Origin: Clostridia bacterium
GTDB lineage: Bacteria; Bacillota; Clostridia; Christensenellales; Aristaeellaceae
NCBI GenBank assembly: GCA_017541105.1
Contig: JAFXZS010000004.1
Location: 62,001-126,000, forward strand
Length of the DNA: 64,000 nucleotides
Reading direction: 5' to 3'
Shown piece by piece: positions 52,609-60,438 of the stretch (position 1 is its first letter; the number at the start of each line of letters is the position of its first letter). The notes beneath the pieces were generated by a model. That model did no database searches, was not told where the DNA came from, and worked only from the letters and a program-made list of their open reading frames with translations. A program made the position numbers and the translations under genes.

Positions 52609-55476
52609 ATGGACGAACAGAACAAGCCGAACGCAAGGAAAAAGAGAGTTGTCGGCGACGGAAAAGGCATCGAGAAGCATGGCGAAGGACTGGGAACCGG
52701 TCCGGTCGGGCAGAACAGTCAGCGGCCGCCTCAAAGCGCCTTCAGTCAGCAGGCACAGCAGAGCTCCCGTCCGATACAGCAATCCGCACGACAAAGCGCA
52801 CAGAGGCCGGCGCAGAATCCTTTCAGCCAGAACAGCCAAAGTACGCAGCGGCCTGCACAGAATTCATTCAGCCAGAGCGGACAGCGGCCTGAACAAATTC
52901 CGTTCGGGCAGAGCAGACCGCAGTCCAATCCGTTCGTGCAGAGCCAGCGGCCCCAGCAATCCGCACAGCGGCCGGCATCCGGCGTGAAGCAGAATACACA
53001 GCAGGCGGCATACGGGGTAAAGCAGAGTTCGGCCCAGCAGGGATCCGGCCAGCGAAGCAGCGGATCATCCCGGGGCGGCGGGGGCGGGAAAATGATCCTG
53101 ATTCTGGCTGCTGTGTTGGCTATCTTCCTTTTTGGCGGGAAAAACCTGCTTGGCGGAGACAATTCCGGAAACGACACCAGCCTGACCGGAAGCAACACCA
53201 GCACGACACAGACCCAGACCAGCAGCACAAACGGCAGCAGCTCCATCATGAACCTGCTGAGCACCTTCATGAGCGGAACAAGCAACAACTCTGCCTATGA
53301 CTTCAGCGGAATGCTGAGCGGACTGACAGGCGGCGGACTGACGGACTCCACCGGGCTGACCGGTACAACGAGCACCGCCAATTCGACAGGCAGCGATTCA
53401 GGATCCTATCAGCAGTATTTTACAACGAACCTTGAAAACAACGACCAGGAAGCGGACACAACGGTTGTGACCGGCGCACGGGAGAAATACACCGTGATCA
53501 AAGGGAACAACAAGGATTCGATGACTATCCTGGTTTACATGTGCGGCGCGGACCTGGAAAGCCAGAACGGCATGGCTACCTCCGACCTGAAGGAAATGGT
53601 GAACGCAAACCTCAGTGACAACATCAACCTGATTGTTTTCACCGGCGGTGCACGGAGATGGAAGAATAACGTTGTGAGCAGCAACGTTAACCAGATTTAC
53701 CAGATAAAAAACGGAAGCCTGACGAGGCTGGTTGAGGACGGCGGAAACGCCAGCATGACCAAGCCGGAAACACTGGCTTCCTTCATCCGGTTCGGCAAGG
53801 AGAACTTTCCGGCAAACCGGATGTGCCTGATCTTCTGGGATCACGGCGGCGGCAGCGTGAGCGGATACGGATACGACGAACGCTATGGGCAGGGACAGAC
53901 TATGACCCTTGCCGGCATAAACCAGGCGCTGAAAGCCGGGGACGTAAAGTTTGACTTCATTGGATTCGACACATGCCTGATGGCAACGGTGGAAAACGGC
54001 CTGATGCTGAACCAGTACGCCGACTACATGATCGCCAGCGAGGAAAGCGAACCTGGTGTCGGCTGGTACTACACGAACTGGCTGAACAAGGTGAGCAAAA
54101 ACTCCTCAATGAGCACGGTTCAGATCGGTAAGACGATCGTGGACGATTTTGTTGAGGTCTGTGACCGACAGTGCCGCGGACAGGCGACAACGCTGAGCGT
54201 TGTAGACCTGGCAGAGCTGAGCGAAACGGTTCCGACGGAACTGAAGGAGTTCAGTATCGACACGAATAACATGATCCAGAACAAGGAATACAAAAAGATT
54301 TCCACTGCACGAAGCAAGACACGTGAATTTGCCCAACAAGCGAAGATTGACCAGATAGACTTGATTCACTTCGCGAAAAACATGGGCACAAAGGAAGGAA
54401 AAGAGCTTGCAGCAGCACTTCAGGGCGCAATCAAATACAACCGGACGGGCGGCGGCATCAGCAACGCCTACGGCCTGAGCATCTACTTCCCTTACAAGAA
54501 AACCGGGAATGTGAACCAGGCTGTGTCGACCTACAAGGCGATTGGTATGGACGACGAATATACCCGGTGCATCCAGGAGTTCGCAAGCCTTGAGGTGAGC
54601 GGTCAGCTGAGCGGAGGCGTGAACCCGCAGACCTACGGAAGCGGCAACGCCATGACCGGCCTGATGGAAAGCCTGATGGGGGGCGGGAGCAGTTACAGCG
54701 ACATCGGAAACGGATACAGCGGCGGCGGACTGGAAAGCCTGCTGAGCGGATATTTCGGCGGAAGCTCAGGAGGTAATTCCGGCGGAAGCACGGGCAGCAT
54801 CCTTGACCTTCTGATTGGCCGGAGTATAACAGCGGAAACCGCGGCGGAATACATCCGTGAAAACCATTTCGACCCGAGCAACCTGCAGTGGCAGAACGGG
54901 AAGATTTCCCTGACGGACGATCAGTGGAGCAACCTGCTGAGCATCGAAAAGAATATGTTCTTCGACGACGGCGAAGGATTCATCGACATGGGTTTTGATG
55001 CAAGCGTTGAACTGCAGGGGCATGACCTGATTTACGAATTTGACGGAACATGGCTGTCCATCGACCGCCAGCCAGTGGCTTATTACCGGATTGGTTACGT
55101 GGAGCAGGAAGAATGCTACGCGGAAGTCGGGTATGTTCCGGCGATCGTGAACGGGACGCGCGCGAACCTGATTCTTGTATTCGACCAGGACAATCCATAC
55201 GGATATATTGCCGGGGCACAGCCTGTTTACCTGAACGGGGAAACGGACGCGCAGGCGAAAAACCTGGCTGGCATCGGAAAGGGAGATCAGATTCAGGCTG
55301 TATGCGACTACTACGACTACGACGGGAACTATAAGGACAGTTACAAGCTGGGCAGCGCCTTTACGCTGGGGGACGAGACCGAAATCGGAAACACGTATGT
55401 GGACGCTGAAAAATGCCGGCTGACCTACTGCCTGACGGATATTTACCAGATGCAGTACTGGACGCCGGTGAAGTAA
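52609..55476 (+). CDS. Membrane-anchored clostripain-family (C11) cysteine protease with Gln/Pro-repeat N-terminus
   Basis: A 955-residue protein. Residues 1-160 are low in complexity and rich in Gln, Ser, Pro and Arg, with repeats such as QRPAQNPFSQ. A membrane helix at 162-176 (MILILAAVLAIFLFGG) puts this tail inside the cell and the rest outside. A Ser/Thr/Asn/Gly-rich linker (178-290) leads to the C11 protease domain: MTILVYMCGADLES, His412 in FWDHGGGS and Cys456 in GFDTCLMA. A second Gly/Ser linker (about 665-740) precedes a C-terminal beta-rich domain. Clostripain-type enzymes cut after basic residues. The ATG has AAAGGAG upstream. The role at the surface is unknown. Confidence 0.82.
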   Translation: MDEQNKPNARKKRVVGDGKGIEKHGEGLGTGPVGQNSQRPPQSAFSQQAQQSSRPIQQSARQSAQRPAQNPFSQNSQSTQRPAQNSFSQSGQRPEQIPFGQSRPQSNPFVQSQRPQQSAQRPASGVKQNTQQAAYGVKQSSAQQGSGQRSSGSSRGGGGGKMILILAAVLAIFLFGGKNLLGGDNSGNDTSLTGSNTSTTQTQTSSTNGSSSIMNLLSTFMSGTSNNSAYDFSGMLSGLTGGGLTDSTGLTGTTSTANSTGSDSGSYQQYFTTNLENNDQEADTTVVTGAREKYTVIKGNNKDSMTILVYMCGADLESQNGMATSDLKEMVNANLSDNINLIVFTGGARRWKNNVVSSNVNQIYQIKNGSLTRLVEDGGNASMTKPETLASFIRFGKENFPANRMCLIFWDHGGGSVSGYGYDERYGQGQTMTLAGINQALKAGDVKFDFIGFDTCLMATVENGLMLNQYADYMIASEESEPGVGWYYTNWLNKVSKNSSMSTVQIGKTIVDDFVEVCDRQCRGQATTLSVVDLAELSETVPTELKEFSIDTNNMIQNKEYKKISTARSKTREFAQQAKIDQIDLIHFAKNMGTKEGKELAAALQGAIKYNRTGGGISNAYGLSIYFPYKKTGNVNQAVSTYKAIGMDDEYTRCIQEFASLEVSGQLSGGVNPQTYGSGNAMTGLMESLMGGGSSYSDIGNGYSGGGLESLLSGYFGGSSGGNSGGSTGSILDLLIGRSITAETAAEYIRENHFDPSNLQWQNGKISLTDDQWSNLLSIEKNMFFDDGEGFIDMGFDASVELQGHDLIYEFDGTWLSIDRQPVAYYRIGYVEQEECYAEVGYVPAIVNGTRANLILVFDQDNPYGYIAGAQPVYLNGETDAQAKNLAGIGKGDQIQAVCDYYDYDGNYKDSYKLGSAFTLGDETEIGNTYVDAEKCRLTYCLTDIYQMQYWTPVK

Positions 55477-55486
55477 GAGAAAAGAT

Positions 55487-57346
55487 ATGGATTATCGAGA
55501 GAAGTTTGAAATGGCCCTGGAAAAGGTGCAGAAGGCGCCTCGCTACACAGGCGGGGAGATGAACACTTCCGTCAAAGAGTGGGACGAGGCACCGCTGCAC
55601 TTTGGCTTCTGCTTTCCGGACACATATGAAGTCGGCATGAGCCACCTGGGACTGAAGATCCTGTACGGGCTGATCAACAGGGAAAGCTGGAGCCTGTGTG
55701 AACGATTCTTTATGCCATGGACTGACATGATTGCGATCATGAAGGAAGAAGACATTCCGCTGCTGAGCATTGAAAGCCGTCGTCCGCTGAAGGATTTTGA
55801 TGTGATCGGATTTACGCTGCAGTACGAAATGAGCTACAGTAATATCCTGGCGATGATGGACATGGGCGGAGTGCCGCTTGAAAACACCGAGCGGGGCGAA
55901 AAAGACCCGATTGTCGTGGCCGGCGGCCCCTGCGCCTTCAACCCGGAGCCTCTGGCACTGTTCATCGATGCATTCATGATCGGTGACGGCGAAGACGTGA
56001 TGACAGAACTGAACCGGGTGATCCTGCAGCGGAAAAAAGAAGGCTGGTGCCGGGAAAAATGCCTGCGGGAGCTGGCAAAACTGGAAGGCGTCTATGTGCC
56101 GTCCTTGTATGATGTGACATACGAAGAGGACGGATGCGTGCAGTCCGTTGTACCGAACTGCGCGGAAGCGCAGGCAACTGTAAAGAAGCGCGTTGTTACC
56201 GATCTAAACAATACGTATTATCCAGAAGAGATCCCGGTTCCGTATACAGAGGTTGTATTTGACCGGATTATGCTGGAGATCATGCGGGGATGCACGCGGG
56301 GATGCCGCTTCTGCCAGGCAGGCATGCTGTACCGTCCGGTGCGTGAACGCAGCCTGGAAACGCTTCTGCATCTGGCAGACCGCCTTCAGGAGGCGACAGG
56401 GTACGAAGAAATCAGTCTGAGCAGCCTCTCCAGCGGTGACTACAGCTGCCTGCCGGAGCTGATCCGGGAACTGATGAAACGCATGAAGGACAAACGGGTT
56501 TCCATCAGCCTGCCGAGCCTGCGGATCGACAGTGTGCTGAAGGAAAGCCTGGAGGAAACCCAGCAGGTTCGGAAAACCAGCCTGACCTTTGCTCCGGAGG
56601 CAGGTACCCAGCGAATGCGGGACGTGATCAATAAAGGCGTCACCGAAGAAGACCTGCTGGAGAAGGTACGGGACGCCTTCCGGGGCGGGTGGAACAGCGT
56701 CAAGCTGTATTTTATGGACGGGCTTCCGACAGAAACAGAGGAGGATCTAAACGGTATCGCCGATCTGGCGCGAAAGGTTGTCGGAGAGTATTTCGCTGTT
56801 CCGAAGGATCAGCGGGCCAGAGGGCTCCGGGTGACAGTCAGCGTCAGCATCTTTGTACCAAAGCCTTTTACTCCGTTCCAGTGGGAACCGCAGGATACGC
56901 TGGAGGTAATCCGGGAAAAGACAGAGCATCTGAAACATGTGCTGAACATCAAAGGTGTGACCTTTAACTGGCATGAACCCTACGTCAGCTTTATGGAAGC
57001 CTGTTTCGCCCGCGGAGACCGGAGAATCGGCCAGGTTCTCCGGAAGGCTTATGAAAAGGGATGCATACTGGACGGATGGAACGAGACTTTCCGGTTTGAC
57101 CTGTGGATGGAAGCTTTCCGCGACTGCGGACTGGATCCAGCCTTTTACGCAAACCGCAGAAGGGAGCGAACGGAAGTTCTGCCATGGGATCATATCGACA
57201 GCGGGATTTCACGGGAATTTCTGCTGCGTGAATACGACAGGAGCCTGAAGGGAGAAACCACACGTGACTGCCGGAAGGGCTGCAACGGTTGCGGATTACA
57301 AAAATGGAAAGGCGTGTGCGGATATGCGAATGCTGGCAGTGTTTGA
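55487..57346 (+). CDS. TIGR03960-family B12-binding-like radical SAM protein
   Basis: A 619-residue protein of a radical SAM family common in clostridia. The N-terminal half resembles a cobalamin-binding domain (FGFCFPDTYEVGMSHLGLKI, DVIGFTLQYEMSYSN, VVAGGPCAFNPEP). The radical SAM cluster motif is MRGCTRGCRFCQAG. A C-terminal cysteine group (DCRKGCNGCG) could hold a second cluster. The next gene, DUF2344, overlaps it and is fused to it in other species. Together with rng they form a conserved block; a role in RNA modification has been suggested, but the reaction is not established. Confidence 0.85.
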   Translation: MDYREKFEMALEKVQKAPRYTGGEMNTSVKEWDEAPLHFGFCFPDTYEVGMSHLGLKILYGLINRESWSLCERFFMPWTDMIAIMKEEDIPLLSIESRRPLKDFDVIGFTLQYEMSYSNILAMMDMGGVPLENTERGEKDPIVVAGGPCAFNPEPLALFIDAFMIGDGEDVMTELNRVILQRKKEGWCREKCLRELAKLEGVYVPSLYDVTYEEDGCVQSVVPNCAEAQATVKKRVVTDLNNTYYPEEIPVPYTEVVFDRIMLEIMRGCTRGCRFCQAGMLYRPVRERSLETLLHLADRLQEATGYEEISLSSLSSGDYSCLPELIRELMKRMKDKRVSISLPSLRIDSVLKESLEETQQVRKTSLTFAPEAGTQRMRDVINKGVTEEDLLEKVRDAFRGGWNSVKLYFMDGLPTETEEDLNGIADLARKVVGEYFAVPKDQRARGLRVTVSVSIFVPKPFTPFQWEPQDTLEVIREKTEHLKHVLNIKGVTFNWHEPYVSFMEACFARGDRRIGQVLRKAYEKGCILDGWNETFRFDLWMEAFRDCGLDPAFYANRRRERTEVLPWDHIDSGISREFLLREYDRSLKGETTRDCRKGCNGCGLQKWKGVCGYANAGSV

Positions 57347-57998
57347 GAAAAGCGAGAGAATCCGCCATATCGGACACCTGGATATCCAGCGGAGCGTCCA
57401 GCGCGGACTGCGGCGCAGCGGGCTTCCTGTGGCATACAGCCAGGGATTCAATCCGCATATCCTGATTACGTTTGCTTCCGCACTGAGTACCGGTGCCTGC
57501 GGCAAACGGGAAATCATGGATGTGACGATGGCGGAGGATACGGACGCGGAGACATTTATGCAGCGCATGAACCGGGCCATGCCGCCGGAAATGCAGCTGA
57601 CGGAAGCAAGGCCGGTGGATGACCGTCATCCGTCCCTGATGGGCAGCCTTCGGGCAGCGGTGTATGATCTGACAATCCGGGAAAAAGATCAGGCTGAAAA
57701 GCTGATTTCCGCAATCCCTGCAATGATGGAAAAGGAAAAGATTCTGACGCTCCGGAAAACTAAAACCAAGCTGGCGGAATGCGATATCAAACCGCTGATC
57801 TACGCCCTGCGCGGAAGAGACTGCCATGTATACGCCACGCTGGCGCTGACGGAGCGGGAAAGCTGCAAGCCGCAGATGCTGCTGGAGGCGCTGAAAGCCG
57901 AAGCAGGGATTTCCGAAGAGGTCCGCATGCTGGTGACCCGGGAAGCGCTGCTGGGAGAGAATGGAGCGGGAGAACTGATCCCGCTGGAGAAACTATGA
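57324..57998 (+). CDS. DUF2344 / TIGR03936 protein
   Basis: A 224-residue protein of the DUF2344 family. FEKSERIRHIGHLDIQRSVQ and SGLPVAYSQGFNPHILITFA are the family blocks. The ATG at 57324 lies 23 bases inside the end of the radical SAM gene, and a second ATG follows two codons later. Its constant pairing with the TIGR03960 radical SAM protein suggests a shared complex. The last four bases overlap the rng start. No function is known. Confidence 0.85.
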   Translation: MRMLAVFEKSERIRHIGHLDIQRSVQRGLRRSGLPVAYSQGFNPHILITFASALSTGACGKREIMDVTMAEDTDAETFMQRMNRAMPPEMQLTEARPVDDRHPSLMGSLRAAVYDLTIREKDQAEKLISAIPAMMEKEKILTLRKTKTKLAECDIKPLIYALRGRDCHVYATLALTERESCKPQMLLEALKAEAGISEEVRMLVTREALLGENGAGELIPLEKL

Positions 57999-59023
57999 AG
58001 CGAACGATCTGGAAGGGACCCGGATTCTGTGCCGCGGAGGAGGACGGCCTGCTGACGGAATATCTGCAGGCGGACCCGGAAAACCAGGCCGGGGATATCC
58101 TGCTGGGCAAAGTGGAGCGCATGATGCCCGGGCTGGACTGCGCCTTTGTGGATATCGGCCGGGAAAAGGCCGGATATCTGCCCATGCGGGAGAACAGCCA
58201 AAGCTTTACAGGAGGCCCGATACGGAGCGGCGACCGGATTCCGGTACAGATTCGCAAAGAGGAAACCGGAGGGAAAGGAGCCTATCTGACACGAGACCTG
58301 ACCCTGGCGGGACAGTATGTGCTTCTGATGCCTGTGAACCGGTATTTCGGCGTCAGCGGCCGGATCGCTGACGAAACGCAGAAAAAAGAGCTCCGGGAAA
58401 CAGGCAGGAGGATAGCGGGAGAACGGACAGGACTGGTGATGCGCTCCGGTGCGGCCCGGGCGGAGGAACGCCTGCTTCGGGATGAAACGGAACGACTGCT
58501 GGAAACATGGCACAATATTGCTGCCAGAATCAGTGAAGCCTCACGGCCTGGAGAAATCCTGTATCATGATGACCCGATCCGGCAGATGATTACGGATTAC
58601 GAGGTGCTTGGGACAGACTGCATACGGGAAACGGAGACGCTTCCGCCGGAGCTGGAGAGGCAGCGGCGCAGGAGCGGTGAACGCACTGTCCGCCTTCCGA
58701 ACGGAGGGAACATCGTAATTGACCGCTGCGAAGCCATGACGGTGATCGACGTGAATACAGGAAGTGCCTGCGGTACCGGAACGGACGTCCGGATGGAGAC
58801 AAATCTTTCGGCCTGTGAGACGCTGGCGGCGCAGGTGCGGCTGCGGAACCTGGCCGGGATTCTTCTGATCGACTTTATCGATATGGATCGGGAAGAGGAC
58901 CGGGAACGTGTAGCGGAACGGCTGCGCGAAGTGTTTTCCCGGGACCGCAGGAAGACCGTACTCCACGGATGGACGAACCTGGGACTGATGGAAATGACAA
59001 GAAAAAGGACGGGAAAAGGATGA
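57995..59023 (+). CDS. rng: RNase E/G family endoribonuclease, short form
   Basis: A 342-residue catalytic core of RNase G/E, an endonuclease for rRNA and mRNA processing. The S1-like region is near the start (GDILLGKVERMMPGLDCAFV). The DNase I-like metal site has Asp252 in VIDVNTGS and the pair Asp293/Asp296 in LIDFIDM. The protein stops at LMEMTRKRTGKG, just where the CPxCxG zinc-link normally begins, so that link and the small domain are absent. The downstream sequence is already miaB in another frame, so this is not an obvious frameshift. The ATG overlaps the DUF2344 stop and the gene overlaps miaB (both ATGA). Confidence 0.9.
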   Translation: MKRTIWKGPGFCAAEEDGLLTEYLQADPENQAGDILLGKVERMMPGLDCAFVDIGREKAGYLPMRENSQSFTGGPIRSGDRIPVQIRKEETGGKGAYLTRDLTLAGQYVLLMPVNRYFGVSGRIADETQKKELRETGRRIAGERTGLVMRSGAARAEERLLRDETERLLETWHNIAARISEASRPGEILYHDDPIRQMITDYEVLGTDCIRETETLPPELERQRRRSGERTVRLPNGGNIVIDRCEAMTVIDVNTGSACGTGTDVRMETNLSACETLAAQVRLRNLAGILLIDFIDMDREEDRERVAERLREVFSRDRRKTVLHGWTNLGLMEMTRKRTGKG

Positions 59024-60420
59024 AACGAACCGCGCATACGGTTTCTGCGGAAGAAATGAAACGTCAGCATGCTTTTACGGAAGAAATCCGGACGCTGCCC
59101 CAGCGGCCGGAAACCTATTATGTCGTGACGTACGGCTGCCAGATGAATGCCCATGACAGCGAAAAGCTCGCAGGTATGCTGCGGGAAATGGGAATGACTG
59201 AAGCAAAGGCCAAGGACGAAGCGGACTTTGTAATTTTCAACACCTGCTGCATACGGGAGAATGCGGAACGGCGGGCCCTCGGCAATATTACCTGGCTGCG
59301 GGAGGTCCGAAAGAAGAATCCGGGGCTGATGATCGCCGTGTGCGGGTGTATGATACAGGAACCCGGGATGGCGGAGAAGATCCTGAAACAGTATGGATTT
59401 ATCAATCTGGCTTTCGGTACGTCCAATCTGTACCGCTTTCCGGAATTGCTGTACAGAGCGCTTAATACAGACCAGAGTACGGTCATTGTGGAGGAATGTG
59501 ACGTTGTGCCCGAGGGGCTTCCGATTCTCCGGGCACGGAAGGAATCTGCCTATCTGACGATTATGTACGGCTGCAACAATTACTGTTCCTACTGTATCGT
59601 GCCCTATGTGCGCGGAAGGGAACGGAGCCGGGAACCCGCCGCGATTCTGCGGGAAGCGGAAGACCTGCTCAATAGCGGTGTCCGGGAAATCATGCTTTTA
59701 GGGCAGAACGTGAACAGCTACGGAAAGGATCTGCCGGAGGGTAAATCCTTTGCAGGGCTGCTGAAGGAGCTGGACCGGATGGGTATTCCCCGGATTCGTT
59801 TCATGACCAGCCATCCGAAAGACCTGAGCGACGAGCTGATTGACGCCATGGCAGGAAGCGTGCATATCCTGCCCCAGTTTCATCTGCCGGTTCAGAGCGG
59901 CAGCGACCGGATCCTGGAAGCTATGAACCGGCACTATACACGCCGGCAGTATCTGGACCGTGTGCGCAGGCTGCGGGACGCTGTTCCCGGTATCGGGCTG
60001 AGCACGGACATTATCGTCGGATTTCCGGGAGAGACGGAAGAAGACTTTCTGCAGACCATGGAACTGGTCCGGGAGGTCGGATATGACAGCGCATTTACCT
60101 TCATCTATTCGCCCAGGACAGGCACCCGGGCAGCGTCGCTGCCGGATCAGATCATTCCGGAAACCGCAACGGAGCGGATTCAGCGGCTGATCAGCCTGCA
60201 GGAAACCCTGCAGCAGACGACCATGAGCCGCTTTATCGGTATGGAAGAGGAAATCCTGACGGAAGGCTTCAGCCGGAGGAGCAGCGAGGCTGTTTCCGGC
60301 AAAGGCCGGCACGGGATCTCCGTGACGGTGCCCGGAAGCGCAAAGGATATCGGGAAGATCGTGAAATGCCGGATTACCGGACTGAAAAACAATACGCTGA
60401 CCGCTGAAAGAATTGAGTAA
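59020..60420 (+). CDS. miaB: tRNA-2-methylthio-N6-dimethylallyladenosine synthase
   Basis: A 466-residue radical SAM methylthiotransferase that makes ms2i6A37 in tRNA. The N-terminal domain has three cluster cysteines (TYGCQMNAHDSE, NTCCIRENAE, VCGCMIQ). The radical SAM motif is YGCNNYCSYCIVPYVRGRE, and a TRAM domain ends the protein. The start at 59020 overlaps the rng stop. Together with MtaB at 23753-25057, the window holds both major bacterial tRNA methylthiotransferases. Confidence 0.96.
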   Translation: MKRTAHTVSAEEMKRQHAFTEEIRTLPQRPETYYVVTYGCQMNAHDSEKLAGMLREMGMTEAKAKDEADFVIFNTCCIRENAERRALGNITWLREVRKKNPGLMIAVCGCMIQEPGMAEKILKQYGFINLAFGTSNLYRFPELLYRALNTDQSTVIVEECDVVPEGLPILRARKESAYLTIMYGCNNYCSYCIVPYVRGRERSREPAAILREAEDLLNSGVREIMLLGQNVNSYGKDLPEGKSFAGLLKELDRMGIPRIRFMTSHPKDLSDELIDAMAGSVHILPQFHLPVQSGSDRILEAMNRHYTRRQYLDRVRRLRDAVPGIGLSTDIIVGFPGETEEDFLQTMELVREVGYDSAFTFIYSPRTGTRAASLPDQIIPETATERIQRLISLQETLQQTTMSRFIGMEEEILTEGFSRRSSEAVSGKGRHGISVTVPGSAKDIGKIVKCRITGLKNNTLTAERIE

Positions 60421-60438
60421 TCGGAAAGAAGGATCCAG

